The notes: a model not told the origin generated them from the sequence alone. A stretch of 64,000 nucleotides of DNA from Savagea serpentis (GCF_015351395.1 NZ_JADKPV010000006.1:96191-160190); one strand, 5' to 3'; positions 1-12,054 are shown, numbered from the stretch's first letter. Numbers and translations are program-made.

Positions 1-551
1 GAACCACCTGACCAAACTGCTGAGTTTAACGCAGCGAACTTGTTGTCCGTATTCGGGATGACTTTCCCCCAATGTTCACGGAATAATTCTTCATTTTCTT
101 TCAATGCAGAGTCTGTATCTTTGAAGACGATTCCGAGATCTTCTAAATCTTCCTTCATGTTGTGGTAAACAACTTCAGATTCATACTGAGCCGAAACCCC
201 TGCAAGATACTTCTGTTCCGCTTCAGGAATTCCTAATTTATCAAACGTACGTTTAATTTCTTCAGGAACTTCATCCCATGAACGCTCTGTCGCTTCTGAC
301 GGTTTTACGTAGTACGTAATTTCGTCGAAGTTTAATTCATTTAAGTCTCCGCCCCATTGTGGCATCGGCTTTGAATAGAAAATATCGAGTGATTTCAAAC
401 GATATTCTAACATCCATTCTGGCTCTTCTTTCATGCTTGAAATTTCTTCTACAATTTCACGCGTTAAGCCACGTTCTGAACGGAACACCGAAACGTCTTT
501 GTCATGGAAACCATATTTATAATCGCCAACATCTGGCATCTTTTTAACCAT
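1..551 (-). CDS. sufB: Fe-S cluster assembly scaffold SufB (C-terminus cut by window edge)
   Basis: SufB is the core of the SufBCD scaffold that assembles iron-sulfur clusters in the cytoplasm. The visible N-terminal 183 residues start [19 protein letters not shown] and contain the family stretch around [11 protein letters not shown] and [10 protein letters not shown]. The frame is open to base 1, so about 280 residues are missing from view. The ATG at 549-551 follows a GGAGG site. It is the last gene of the sufCDSUB operon, 16 bases after sufU. The identification rests on sequence I recognise plus the perfect operon context. Confidence 0.95.
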   Translation of the reverse strand, partial: MVKKMPDVGDYKYGFHDKDVSVFRSERGLTREIVEEISSMKEEPEWMLEYRLKSLDIFYSKPMPQWGGDLNELNFDEITYYVKPSEATERSWDEVPEEIKRTFDKLGIPEAEQKYLAGVSAQYESEVVYHNMKEDLEDLGIVFKDTDSALKENEELFREHWGKVIPNTDNKFAALNSAVWSGG

Positions 552-567
552 TGTTATTCCTCCGTTC

Positions 568-3526
<2,959 letters not shown>

Positions 3527-3544
3527 CCTTATTCGTCCCCTTTC

Positions 3545-4324
3545 TTAAGCTTCTTCGCCGACTGTCTCGTCTTCAATACCGAGTTCTTCTTTAATCCAAT
3601 CGTATCCTTCTGCTTCTAATTTTTGAGCGAGGTCTGCTCCGCCTGATTTCACTACTTTACCTTGCATCATCACGTGTACGTGGTCTGGCTCGATATAGTT
3701 TAATAAACGTTGGTAGTGAGTGATCATCAATGCACCGAATCCTTCTCCGCGCATTTTGTTAATGCCTTTTGAAACAATTTTCAATGCGTCGATGTCAAGA
3801 CCTGAGTCAATCTCATCTAAAATTGCGAATGTTGGTTTAATCATCATCATTTGAAGAATCTCGTTACGCTTTTTCTCTCCGCCTGAGAATCCTTCGTTTA
3901 AATAGCGTGTCGCCATTTGCTCATCCATTTCTAACAATTCCATCGTTGCGTCGAGTTCGCGGATAAATTTCATAAGTGAAATTTCGTTCCCTTCGTCACG
4001 ACGTGCATTAATTGCTGAACGTAAGAAGTCCGCGTTCGTTACCCCTGCGATTTCGCTAGGATATTGCATTGCGAGGAAGAGACCTGCTTTCGCGCGCTCA
4101 TCCACTTCCATTTCGAGAACGTCTTCTCCGTCTAATTTGATTGTACCTGATGTTACTTCATATTTTGGATGACCCATAATTGCCGATGCAAGCGTTGATT
4201 TACCTGTACCGTTTGGGCCCATGATTGCGTGAATTTCGTTCGTGTTAATGCTTAAGTTAACACCCTTTAAAATTTCTTTCCCTTCAATAGCCACGTGAAG
4301 GTCTTTTATTTCTAGTGTCGCCAT
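3545..4324 (-). CDS. sufC: Fe-S assembly ABC ATPase SufC
   Basis: A cytosolic ABC-type ATPase that drives the SufBCD scaffold. Walker A is GPNGTGKST, the signature is FSGGEKKR and Walker B is AILDEIDSGLD; the last is the SufC variant of the motif. The frame is open upstream to 4366, but I choose the ATG at 4322-4324 (MATLEIKD) because GGAGGTAATGAA precedes it. That gives 259 residues. It is the first gene of the suf operon; a candidate promoter lies about 65 bases upstream. Confidence 0.96.
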   Translation of the reverse strand: MATLEIKDLHVAIEGKEILKGVNLSINTNEIHAIMGPNGTGKSTLASAIMGHPKYEVTSGTIKLDGEDVLEMEVDERAKAGLFLAMQYPSEIAGVTNADFLRSAINARRDEGNEISLMKFIRELDATMELLEMDEQMATRYLNEGFSGGEKKRNEILQMMMIKPTFAILDEIDSGLDIDALKIVSKGINKMRGEGFGALMITHYQRLLNYIEPDHVHVMMQGKVVKSGGADLAQKLEAEGYDWIKEELGIEDETVGEEA

Positions 4325-4387
4325 TTCATTACCTCCATAATGATCACGATGAACGTCTTCGTTCATTCTTATTTTAGTATCATTCTA

Positions 4388-4416
4388 ATCTTAACCCATT
4401 TGAGTAGTAGTTGCAA
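4388..4416 (-). promoter_or_regulatory. Candidate suf operon promoter
   Basis: On the minus strand TTGCAA (4411-4416) and TAAGAT (4388-4393) are 17 bases apart, each matching four of six sigma-A consensus bases. Transcription would start near 4381, leaving a leader of roughly 57 bases before sufC. Position supports it, the hexamers are only fair. Confidence 0.35.
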
Positions 4417-4417
4417 A

Positions 4418-4444
4418 TCATTGAGAATCGCCTTTTCTCAATGA
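4418..4444. repeat. 10-7-10 perfect inverted repeat upstream of suf promoter
   Basis: TCATTGAGAA and TTCTCAATGA form perfect 10-base arms around a 7-base spacer, directly upstream of the candidate -35 of sufC. There is no T-tract on either side, so it is unlikely to be a terminator. The half-site ATTGAGAA also occurs in both Fur boxes of this window (16420-16444 and 36394-36418), so an iron-responsive or other metalloregulator site is a reasonable guess. Confidence 0.4.
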
Positions 4445-4523
4445 CCAAAAACTCTTTAAACCATTGACAATTCAGTGTTTTCATGTTTCTTGCTACATTA
4501 GAATTATCAATTGATTTTCTTTA

Positions 4524-4546
4524 AATGATAATCAGTACTTATCATT
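4524..4546. repeat. 8-7-8 inverted repeat, Fur-box-like
   Basis: AATGATAA and TTATCATT are perfect inverted arms around TCAGTAC. The arms resemble Fur half-sites (TGATAAT), but the spacing differs from the classic 7-1-7 box. It sits between the end of yusE and the suf promoter. Confidence 0.3.
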
Positions 4547-4567
4547 AGGCATGATGTGCATGCGAAA

Positions 4568-4870
4568 TTACTCCGTCAACTTTTCTACTAGATGCGGAAC
4601 GGATTGAAAGGCATATATTTTATGTGTAATCTCACCATTCTTTTGAATGAGCAAACAAGGGACGCTTTCAATTTCATAATCGTACGCGATTTGCTCTACG
4701 TAGTTTAAATCCGCTTCTCCAATTGGAATATTTGGCACAACTTGCTCAGCAATGGTAAGCATTTTCGATGCAACTTGACACGTCCCACACATTTTGGCGT
4801 GTAAATAAAATGCGGATTTTTCATCATGCTCTAAAGAACGCTGAAAATCTTCCAATGTCCATGACTCCAT
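4568..4870 (-). CDS. yusE: Thioredoxin-like protein YusE
   Basis: A 100-residue thioredoxin-fold protein with a CGTC active site (about residues 28-31, MCGTCQVASK) and the cis-proline region ESVPCLLIQ. A redox-active Cys pair is thus present, but the partner is unknown. The gene starts one base after the yusF stop, so the two form an operon, as in B. subtilis. Confidence 0.85.
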   Translation of the reverse strand: MESWTLEDFQRSLEHDEKSAFYLHAKMCGTCQVASKMLTIAEQVVPNIPIGEADLNYVEQIAYDYEIESVPCLLIQKNGEITHKIYAFQSVPHLVEKLTE

Positions 4871-5197
4871 TTACAATCCTTCTTTCTTTTTAAACGTCGT
4901 CTTCATGATTGAGCTTAGTACAAGCGGGGGTATTTCTGCAACTTCGATGATTGGTGGTGGCACGTGTAAGTGAGTCGCATTGATAAATAACGCATCAAAT
5001 TGTGCTCTCAAGCGGTCTCCACTCGCATCCCGATCAAAAAATGTATATAACGTCTCCTCTTCATAAGGTTCAACGAGTTGTTCCAAATCATATTCACTCA
5101 TCGTCCCATTCGTACAAATGATTTCAACATGTGGATAAACGTGGTGAATCGCTAAACGATCGGAGCGACCTTCTACGAATAAAATCGCACCCTCCAT
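4871..5197 (-). CDS. yusF: Toprim-domain protein YusF
   Basis: A short (108-residue) stand-alone Toprim protein. The motif I glutamate is in LFVEGRSD and the DxD motif in FFDRDASGD, which suggest Mg-dependent nucleic-acid or phosphoryl chemistry; no function is established that I know of. It follows a terminator after gcvH and has a strong AGGAGG-type ribosome site, and it is contiguous with yusE. Confidence 0.82.
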   Translation of the reverse strand: MEGAILFVEGRSDRLAIHHVYPHVEIICTNGTMSEYDLEQLVEPYEEETLYTFFDRDASGDRLRAQFDALFINATHLHVPPPIIEVAEIPPLVLSSIMKTTFKKKEGL

Positions 5198-5213
5198 CTT
5201 CTCACCCCTCCTA

Positions 5214-5246
5214 TAAAAAATATCGCATGTAGAATTCTACATGCGA
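5214..5246 (-). terminator. Rho-independent terminator of gcvH
   Basis: A perfect 24-base palindrome (5223-5246, arms TCGCATGTAGAA/TTCTACATGCGA) is followed on the minus strand by a T-rich run. It lies just after the gcvH stop and separates gcvH from yusF. Confidence 0.85.
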
Positions 5247-5253
5247 CACTATT

Positions 5254-5637
5254 TTACTCTCCGCTCGTCATTTTGTCATATTCTGTTGCGGACATTAATG
5301 ACTCTATTTCTGTTCGATCTGTCGGTTCGACGATAATCATCCACGCTTGCTCATAGGGTGATTCATTCACATATTCTGGGCTATCGTCTAGCTCTTCATT
5401 CACTTCGACGACTTTCCCGCTGATCGGTGCATATAACTCAGATACGGTTTTTACAGATTCTAAGCTGCCGAACGGATCGCCCGTTTGAATCGTTTCGCCG
5501 ACTTCTGGTAATTCAACGAAAACGATGTCGCCTAATTCAGATTGTGCAAACTGTGTAATCCCGAGGCGAGATTGTCCGTTCTCTTCTTTCACCCAAACGT
5601 GCTCTTTTGAATAAACGTATTGTGTTGGTGTTGTCAT
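5254..5637 (-). CDS. gcvH: Glycine cleavage system H protein
   Basis: The lipoyl carrier of the glycine cleavage system, also used in Bacillales as the intermediate lipoyl donor to other 2-oxoacid dehydrogenases. The 127 residues have the usual length. The lipoylated lysine is Lys63 in LESVKTVSE, with the family motifs HVWVKEE and GDIVFVELP. GcvT and GcvP are not in this window. The gene is transcribed alone or after yusI and ends at a strong terminator. Confidence 0.96.
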   Translation of the reverse strand: MTTPTQYVYSKEHVWVKEENGQSRLGITQFAQSELGDIVFVELPEVGETIQTGDPFGSLESVKTVSELYAPISGKVVEVNEELDDSPEYVNESPYEQAWMIIVEPTDRTEIESLMSATEYDKMTSGE

Positions 5638-5711
5638 CTTATTCCCTCCATGAAATAATCTTTATACTTTACGTAAGTGTGACATAGTAAATTTCAAATT
5701 ACAAGCGACGA

Positions 5712-6071
5712 CTACGCCTTCCAAACGTTTTCAAACTCCGCTTCTTTAAAGCCTACCGTCACATGCTCGCCATCTGTTGTAATCGGACGTTTAATGAGCA
5801 TGCCATTCGATGAAAGAAGCGCTAACTTTTCTTCTTCTGACATGTCTGCTAAACGATCTTTCAAACCGAGTTCGCGATACACTTTTCCGCTCGTATTGAA
5901 AAACTTTTTAATATCTAATTGAGAACGGTCTAGCAATGTTTTCAATGTTTCAGCAGATGGTGTCGCATCGACGAGGTGCACCTCTTCAACCGTATGCCCT
6001 GCCTCTTCTAACCATTTCTTCGCTTTCCGACATGTCGTACAACGTGGATATGTATAAAATGTAATATTCAC
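5712..6071 (-). CDS. yusI: ArsC/Spx-family protein YusI
   Basis: A thioredoxin-fold member of the arsenate reductase/Spx family with a CTTC motif near the N-terminus (PRCTTCRKA). Without an arsenic context it is more likely a YusI-type redox or regulatory protein than an arsenate reductase. An ATG lies six codons upstream at 6089, but the GTG at 6069-6071 is better placed behind GGGAGAGG and gives the family N-terminus NITFYTYPRC, 119 residues. The position next to gcvH matches B. subtilis. Confidence 0.8.
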   Translation of the reverse strand: MNITFYTYPRCTTCRKAKKWLEEAGHTVEEVHLVDATPSAETLKTLLDRSQLDIKKFFNTSGKVYRELGLKDRLADMSEEEKLALLSSNGMLIKRPITTDGEHVTVGFKEAEFENVWKA

Positions 6072-6126
6072 ATAAACCTCTCCCTTCATTTACGATTATT
6101 GTAACAGAAAGTGAAATGATTGCATG

Positions 6127-6158
6127 AAAAAAGTGCTGCCCGAGAGCAACACTTTTTC
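6127..6158 (-). terminator. Terminator of the fadNAE operon
   Basis: On the minus strand a 12-base stem (AAAAAGTGTTGC with GCAGCACTTTTT) around a 6-base loop runs into a T-run, immediately after the fadE stop codon. Confidence 0.88.
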
Positions 6159-6173
6159 AAATGACCGTCTAAA

Positions 6174-7946
6174 TTATACGATATATTTTTCCGCTTCAAT
6201 TAAACGAGCTGCCGCTTCGCGTTTTTTCGCGATGAGGTTATGTGGCTCGAAACGTGTTAATTTGCGTAATGCTGATAACATCATACGACGGTTATCACCA
6301 TCTGTTGATGCGACAACGATTTCTTTCGCTTCCGCTTCAATGCGCGCTAACGCTTCTTGTGCGAAAATTTCTGTGTATAACACTTTTTGTTTCGCTGTTT
6401 CTTCTCCGTCGCGGTCGATTGCTTTTAACGTACGTGCAACTGCTGAGTCAATCGCGAATACATCGTTTGCAATGTTTGCGATGTTGACGAGAATTTCTTG
6501 TTCTGCGTCTAATTTTTTACCGTACGTTTGCGCTGCGAGACCTGCTGCTAAAATACCGAGCTTTTTCGCATTTTCTGCAATTGCTGCTTCTTGTGCTAAA
6601 GGCTCGTTACCTGGAGCTTCTGGCATCATCATGAGCAATTCTTCTTGTAAGCTTTGCGCTTTTTGAAGCAATGGAAGTTCACCTTTCATCGCTTTTTTCA
6701 AGAATGTGCCCGGCACGATCATGCGGTTAATTTCGTTCGTCCCTTCGAAAATACGGTTGATGCGTGAGTCGCGGTACATACGTTCCACTTCGTACTCTTG
6801 CATGAATCCATATCCACCGTGAATTTGAACCGCTTCGTCTACGATATGGTCTAACACTTCTGAACCGACGACTTTGTTAATAGAACATTCAATCGCATAT
6901 TCTGCAATTGCTGCTGCGATTGCTTTTCCGTCTTTTTGTTCTTCTGGGCTAAGCGCACCTTGACGCTCGTCGAAGTAACCGACTGTACGATAAATCAAGC
7001 TTTCCGCTGCGTACAATTCGCTCGCTAATGTCGCGAATTTTTCTTTCGTTAAGTTGAAGCTTGAAAGTGGTGTATTGAATTGTTTACGTTGGTTCGCATA
7101 CTCGATTGATAATTGAAGTGCGCGTTTTGAGCTTCCGAGCGTACCTACTCCTAATTTGTAACGACCGATGTTTAAAATGTTGAACGCGATAATATGTCCA
7201 CGGCCGATCTCACCGAGTAAGTTTTCTACTGGAACTTCCGCATCTTCTAAAATGAGCGTACGTGTCGATGATGATTTAATGCCCATCTTCTTCTCTTCTG
7301 GACCGACTGAAACGCCTGGGAAATCTTTCTCTACAATGAAAGCTGTAAATTGCTCCCCGTCGATTTTCGCATAAACGATAAATACGTCTGCGAAACCTGC
7401 GTTCGTAATCCATTGCTTTTCACCGTTCAAGATGTAGTGTGTACCAGCTTCATTTAATTTCGCTGTCGTTTTCGCACCGAGTGCGTCAGATCCTGAGCTC
7501 GGCTCTGTTAACGCATAAGCAGAAATCTTTTCACCTGTTACTGAATTCGGTAAATATTTTTGCTTTTGCTCTTCGTTACCGAACAGGACGATCGGCAATG
7601 TTCCGATTCCGACGTGTGCTCCGTGTGTGATGGAAAATCCGCCAACGACTGCAAACTTTTCCGCGATGAGCGCTGAAGAAATTTTGTCCATTTCAAAACC
7701 GCCATAAGCTTCTGGTACGTCCGCTCCAAGTAAACCTAACTCTCCTGCTTGACGCAGTAATTTTACTGAATGTTCGAATTCGTGATTTTCTAATTTTTCA
7801 ACGAGTGGTAATACATCATTCATCGCAAACTGTTCCGCTGTGCTCGCGACCATTTTCTGTTCGTCAGAGAAGTCCTCTGGCGTAAATACGCTTTTGTAAT
7901 CTGTTTCCTCTACTAAAAATTGTCCACCTTTTACGAGTTTTGTCAT
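6174..7946 (-). CDS. fadE: Acyl-CoA dehydrogenase FadE
   Basis: A flavoenzyme that catalyses the first beta-oxidation step, acyl-CoA to trans-2-enoyl-CoA. The 590 residues exceed the usual 380 because of a C-terminal extension of about 190 residues, typical of the very-long-chain class. The catalytic glutamate is in RIFEGTNEINR; YALTEPSSGSDA and GGYGFMQEY are family signatures. I choose the ATG at 7944-7946 (MTKLVKGG) behind GGGAGGAAA; the upstream frame to 8027 overlaps fadA and lacks a ribosome site. It is the last gene of fadN-fadA-fadE. Confidence 0.95.
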   Translation of the reverse strand: MTKLVKGGQFLVEETDYKSVFTPEDFSDEQKMVASTAEQFAMNDVLPLVEKLENHEFEHSVKLLRQAGELGLLGADVPEAYGGFEMDKISSALIAEKFAVVGGFSITHGAHVGIGTLPIVLFGNEEQKQKYLPNSVTGEKISAYALTEPSSGSDALGAKTTAKLNEAGTHYILNGEKQWITNAGFADVFIVYAKIDGEQFTAFIVEKDFPGVSVGPEEKKMGIKSSSTRTLILEDAEVPVENLLGEIGRGHIIAFNILNIGRYKLGVGTLGSSKRALQLSIEYANQRKQFNTPLSSFNLTKEKFATLASELYAAESLIYRTVGYFDERQGALSPEEQKDGKAIAAAIAEYAIECSINKVVGSEVLDHIVDEAVQIHGGYGFMQEYEVERMYRDSRINRIFEGTNEINRMIVPGTFLKKAMKGELPLLQKAQSLQEELLMMMPEAPGNEPLAQEAAIAENAKKLGILAAGLAAQTYGKKLDAEQEILVNIANIANDVFAIDSAVARTLKAIDRDGEETAKQKVLYTEIFAQEALARIEAEAKEIVVASTDGDNRRMMLSALRKLTRFEPHNLIAKKREAAARLIEAEKYIV

Positions 7947-7962
7947 TGTTGTTTCCTCCCTT

Positions 7963-9138
7963 TTATAACATTTCGAAGACGCCAGCTGCACCCATTCCGC
8001 CACCGATACACATCGTGACGACACCAAACTGCGCGCCTCTGCGTTTCAATTCATTCATCATTTTCACTGTTAAAATAGTTCCCGTTGCACCGAGTGGGTG
8101 ACCGAGTGCGATCGCTCCACCGTTGACGTTCACTTTATCTGTATCTAAATCGAGATGACGAATCACTTCAAGTGATTGGGAAGCGAATGCTTCGTTCAAT
8201 TCCCAAATGTCGATATCATCTTTCGTTAATCCTGCGAGTTCTAACGCTTTCGGAACCGCTACAATCGGACCGATTCCCATCACTTCTGGTGGAACGCCTC
8301 CTACTGCGAAACTTCTAAATTTCGCAATTGGTGTTAAACCGAGTGATTCTGCATATTCGCGGTCCATGACGAGCACACTCCCTGCTCCGTCCGATGTTTG
8401 TGAGGCGTTACCTGCTGTTACCGTACCTGTCATAGAGAATGCAGGACGCAATTTCGCTAAAATTTCCGTCGTCGTTCCTGGGCGTACGCCTTCGTCCATT
8501 TTAAATGGCACGACACGCTCTTCCCATTCATTTTTGTCATTGACAAAACGGTGATGCACATCAACTGGTACAATTTCGTCATCATATTTTCCTGCTTGAA
8601 TCGCAGCATACGCACGTTTATGCGACTCGACAGCGAATGCGTCTTGATCTTCACGGCTAATGCCATATTTCACAGCGACTTGTTCTGCTGTATGACCCAT
8701 TCCCATATAATATTCTGGCGCATGTTCGACGAGCGTCTTATTCGGACGAATCGTATGACCCGTCATCGGAATCATACTCATCGACTCCGCACCACCTGCG
8801 ATGATCGCTTTCGCATGACCGAGCATAATTCGCTCTGCCGCATAAGCGATCGACTGAAGACCTGAAGAACAAAATCGGTTGATCGTAATTGCTGGTACTG
8901 TATCTGGCAATCCAGCAAGCGCTCCGATTTGACGTGCCATATTTAACCCTTGTTCTGCTTCTGGCATCGCACACCCAAAAATTAAGTCATCAATCGGTCC
9001 ATCGTATCCGTTCGCGCGTTTTAATGTTTCTTTCACTGTGATTGCGCCTAAGTCATCTGGACGAACCGTCGCTAATGAACCGCGCCCTGCTTTTCCTACT
9101 GGCGTTCGTGATCCTGCTACAATTACTGCTTCACGCAT
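7963..9138 (-). CDS. fadA: Acetyl-CoA C-acyltransferase (thiolase) FadA
   Basis: The thiolase that performs the last beta-oxidation step. Its 391 residues contain the acylated Cys90 (NRFCSSGLQ), the histidine of GGAIALGHPLGATG (about 348) and the second catalytic cysteine in MCIGGGMGAAG (about 378). It is 16 bases from both its neighbours, in one operon with fadN and fadE. Confidence 0.97.
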   Translation of the reverse strand: MREAVIVAGSRTPVGKAGRGSLATVRPDDLGAITVKETLKRANGYDGPIDDLIFGCAMPEAEQGLNMARQIGALAGLPDTVPAITINRFCSSGLQSIAYAAERIMLGHAKAIIAGGAESMSMIPMTGHTIRPNKTLVEHAPEYYMGMGHTAEQVAVKYGISREDQDAFAVESHKRAYAAIQAGKYDDEIVPVDVHHRFVNDKNEWEERVVPFKMDEGVRPGTTTEILAKLRPAFSMTGTVTAGNASQTSDGAGSVLVMDREYAESLGLTPIAKFRSFAVGGVPPEVMGIGPIVAVPKALELAGLTKDDIDIWELNEAFASQSLEVIRHLDLDTDKVNVNGGAIALGHPLGATGTILTVKMMNELKRRGAQFGVVTMCIGGGMGAAGVFEML

Positions 9139-9154
9139 ATTGTCTCCTCCTATC

Positions 9155-11536
9155 TTAGTTGCGTAATGGCTTTCCTTTTAAAAGCATATGTTGCATGCGT
9201 TGTAATGTTTTCGGTTGTTGTAATAACTGTAAAAATGATTGACGTTCTAAATCGAGTAAATATTGTGGATCCACTTTCGTACCGAATGGTAAATCGCCAC
9301 CTGAAAGTACTTTCGCAATATGTTTCGCAATCGTCATATCATGTTCGCTAATATAGCCTGATAATTTCATCGCTTCTGCTCCGAGCACGAGCGCTGCATA
9401 ACCTGATGCACCTGTCACCGCAATTTTTTCGCGTTTTGGCGCTGTGTAGCCACGCTCGTATAAATCGAGAGCTGCCATTTTCGCGTCGTAGAAACGGTGA
9501 TCTGCGTTTACGCTAATGCCGTCTGAAGGACGTAAGAAGTTCAACTCACGCGCTTCTTCTGCTGATGTCGATACTTTCGCTGTCGCGATTGTTTCGAAAA
9601 CTTTGTTCGCGATAAACTGGATGTCGACCGGCACGCCGTTCGGCAATCCTTGCATATGTTGATAAAGTAAACCGTAGTTACCGCCTCCACCTGGGAGCAA
9701 TCCGACACCGACTTCAACGAGGCCCATATACGTTTCCATCGACGCTTGAATATGCGCTGTCGGTAAGCATACTTCCGTTCCTCCACCGAGTGTCATGCCA
9801 TGTGGTGCTGCGACGACTGGACGGCTTGAATATTTAATTTTCATCATCGTTTCTTGGAACATTTTCACTGTGTAGTCGAGCTCGAATAAGTTATCATCTT
9901 GCGCTTCCATTAAGATGAGGGCTAAGTTCGCTCCGACACAGAAGTTTTTCCCTTCGTTTCCGATGACGAGTCCTTTATAATTTTTCTCTACCTCTTCAAC
10001 CGACTTTTGAATCATTTGCAAAATATCTAAGCCGATCGCATTTGATTTCGAATGGAACTCAAGCAATGCGACACCGTCACCGATATCGATTAAACTTGCT
10101 CCGCTATTACTTAAAATTGTACCGTTTTGCTTTTTCAATTTTTGGATTTTAATTTCTTTCGGATTCACTTGTTGTTTCGTAAATCCGTCTCCGTTGAAGT
10201 AATACGTATCGCCGTCGATTTCTTTATAAAATTTCGGCTCATTTTTATCGAGTAAGTTTTGAACGAATGTTGGGATTTCGTATCCTTCATTGCGCAAACG
10301 TTCTACTGATTGCTCTACACCGATTGCATCCCACATTTCAAACGGTCCGAGGTCCCATCCGAATCCCCATTTCATCGCTTGGTCAATCGATACGATATCG
10401 TCTGCAATTTCACCATGTAACTCCGCCGCGTAAAGCAATGTCGGCATTAAACTTCTCCACAAAAATTGTCCTGCGCGATCATCCGCTTGCAGTAAGAAAG
10501 CTAAACGTTTCGAGCGGCTCACTTGCTTCGCCTGTTCAAGTGAAGGCGCTTTCAGTTTTTCGCGTGGTTCATATTCAAATGTTTCTAAATTTAATTGTTT
10601 GATTTCTTTGCCATCTTTAAAGTAAAATCCTTTTTTCGTCTTCGCACCGAGTCGTCCTTCTTCTAACATTTTCGTCATGAACGCTGGAATTTCGAACATT
10701 TTTTGTTCGTCTCCTGTCGTTTTGTCGTAAACGTTTTTCGCAACATTGTTAAATACATCCAAACCGACAACGTCTAATGTACGGAATGTTGCAGATGATG
10801 GACGTCCAATTAAAGGACCTGTAATCGAGTCTACCTCTCCAATCGAGTAGCCACCTTTTACCATCTCATCTACTGTAACGAGCAAGCCGTACGTTCCGAT
10901 ACGGTTTCCGATAAAGTTCGGCGTATCTTTTGCAATGACGACACCTTTTCCGAGTCTGTCTTCCCCAAATGTGTGCATAAATTTCACGACTTCTGGTGCT
11001 GTCGATGATGTCGGAATAATTTCTAGCAACTTCAAATAACGAGGGGGGTTAAAGAAGTGTGTGCCTAAGAAATGTTCTTTAAAGTCGTCCGAACGACCTT
11101 CTGCCATCGCTTCAATTGAAATACCTGAAGTATTCGAACTAATAATCGTTCCTGGACGGCGATACTTTTCAATTTTCTCATATAATGATTTTTTAATATC
11201 AAGTCGCTCAACGACGACTTCAATGACCCAATCTACATCTTTAATTTTTTCAAGATCATCCTCGATGTTCCCTACTTCAATTAACGATGCATTACGCTTC
11301 GTTGTGAAAGGTGCTGGCTTTTGTTTTAATGCGCGTTGCACTGCTTCCGACGCAAGTCGATTGCGCACCTTGCGCGACTGTAGTGTAAGTCCTTTCGCTT
11401 CTTCCTTGTCTGTTAATGTCGATGGCACAATATCAAGCAAAAGCACGGGTAGACCGACATTTGCTAAGTGTGCTGCGATACTTGCTCCCATGACCCCTGA
11501 ACCGATAACTGCTACTTTTTTCATTTGATAAGTCAA
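9155..11536 (-). CDS. fadN: 3-hydroxyacyl-CoA dehydrogenase/enoyl-CoA hydratase FadN
   Basis: A bifunctional beta-oxidation enzyme. The N-terminal NAD-binding domain has GSGVMGASIA, followed by the dehydrogenase signature THFFNPPRYLKLLEIIP. The crotonase (hydratase) part occupies roughly residues 480-700 and contains APHGMTLGGGTEVCL. At 793 residues it has the dehydrogenase-first order of Bacillus FadN. It begins with TTG at 11534-11536, eight bases after AGGAGG; the alternative ATG four codons later is too far from that site. It heads the operon under a FadR-type operator. Confidence 0.95.
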   Translation of the reverse strand: MTYQMKKVAVIGSGVMGASIAAHLANVGLPVLLLDIVPSTLTDKEEAKGLTLQSRKVRNRLASEAVQRALKQKPAPFTTKRNASLIEVGNIEDDLEKIKDVDWVIEVVVERLDIKKSLYEKIEKYRRPGTIISSNTSGISIEAMAEGRSDDFKEHFLGTHFFNPPRYLKLLEIIPTSSTAPEVVKFMHTFGEDRLGKGVVIAKDTPNFIGNRIGTYGLLVTVDEMVKGGYSIGEVDSITGPLIGRPSSATFRTLDVVGLDVFNNVAKNVYDKTTGDEQKMFEIPAFMTKMLEEGRLGAKTKKGFYFKDGKEIKQLNLETFEYEPREKLKAPSLEQAKQVSRSKRLAFLLQADDRAGQFLWRSLMPTLLYAAELHGEIADDIVSIDQAMKWGFGWDLGPFEMWDAIGVEQSVERLRNEGYEIPTFVQNLLDKNEPKFYKEIDGDTYYFNGDGFTKQQVNPKEIKIQKLKKQNGTILSNSGASLIDIGDGVALLEFHSKSNAIGLDILQMIQKSVEEVEKNYKGLVIGNEGKNFCVGANLALILMEAQDDNLFELDYTVKMFQETMMKIKYSSRPVVAAPHGMTLGGGTEVCLPTAHIQASMETYMGLVEVGVGLLPGGGGNYGLLYQHMQGLPNGVPVDIQFIANKVFETIATAKVSTSAEEARELNFLRPSDGISVNADHRFYDAKMAALDLYERGYTAPKREKIAVTGASGYAALVLGAEAMKLSGYISEHDMTIAKHIAKVLSGGDLPFGTKVDPQYLLDLERQSFLQLLQQPKTLQRMQHMLLKGKPLRN

Positions 11537-11560
11537 TACTGCAACCTCCTCTATTTAATT

Positions 11561-11578
11561 TGAATGAACAATCATTCA
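11561..11578. promoter_or_regulatory. FadR operator upstream of fadN
   Basis: TGAATGAACAATCATTCA is a perfect 7-4-7 palindrome matching the Bacillus FadR consensus TGAATGANTANTCATTCA except for the central T. It lies 24 bases upstream of the fadN start codon, where a repressor would block transcription until long-chain acyl-CoA is present. Confidence 0.85.
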
Positions 11579-11677
11579 TTTTTATTCCAAAAAAATATAA
11601 GGTGTTCCTTTACTGCATTCAGTGTAAACGATTTCTTCCGACTGTGCAACTATTTTCTACTATTCAAAACCATTTTC

Positions 11678-11707
11678 TTGTTCCTCACTTCACTATCGTT
11701 GTATACT
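11678..11707 (+). promoter_or_regulatory. Candidate promoter of the thioredoxin-like/lipoprotein pair
   Basis: TTGTTC and TATACT lie 18 bases apart, 30 bases upstream of the start codon at 11737. The -10 is good, the -35 moderate. Confidence 0.4.
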
Positions 11708-11736
11708 GAATAGAAGAGAATGAAGGAGGTAATACT

Positions 11737-12054
11737 ATGATTTCAATTGAAACAGAAGAACAATTTTATGAAGTGATTCAAGGTGAAAATGTCCTTGTTA
11801 AGTTCCAAGCTGGTTGGTGTCCAGATTGTGTGCGTATGGATCACTTCATCGATCCAATTATGGAAAAGTACAATATGTATACATGGTACGATGTCAATCG
11901 TGATGTACTCCCTGAAATCGCACAAAAGTATGAAGTGATGGGCATTCCAAGCTTACTCATTTTTAACAACAATGAAAAAACCGCTCACTTACATAGCGCG
12001 AAAGCAAAAACACCTGAACAAGTAACACAATTTCTCGACGACGTTACGAAGTGA
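11737..12054 (+). CDS. Thioredoxin family protein (WCPDC active site)
   Basis: A 105-residue cytoplasmic thioredoxin-fold protein with W27-C-P-D-C31 and the cis-proline segment VMGIPSLLIF. The CPDC variant differs from canonical CGPC and is common in YtpP-like thioredoxins of Bacillales, which have been linked to bacillithiol. No signal peptide is visible. AAGGAGGT precedes the ATG. The stop overlaps the start of the lipoprotein gene. Confidence 0.85.
   Translation: MISIETEEQFYEVIQGENVLVKFQAGWCPDCVRMDHFIDPIMEKYNMYTWYDVNRDVLPEIAQKYEVMGIPSLLIFNNNEKTAHLHSAKAKTPEQVTQFLDDVTK

Noticed and set aside
4418..4444. Terminator of yusE
   Set aside because: The hairpin is not followed by a T-tract on the minus strand and lies more than 120 bases after the stop codon.
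5712..6071. Arsenate reductase
   Set aside because: The protein has the ArsC fold and CxxC motif, but there are no ars genes nearby and the gene order matches yusI beside gcvH.
6124..6666. Long open frame antisense to fadE
   Set aside because: Mirror of the fadE coding bias; no ribosome site or family resemblance.
8720..9010. Open frames on both strands inside fadA
   Set aside because: They are shadows of the strongly conserved thiolase frame.
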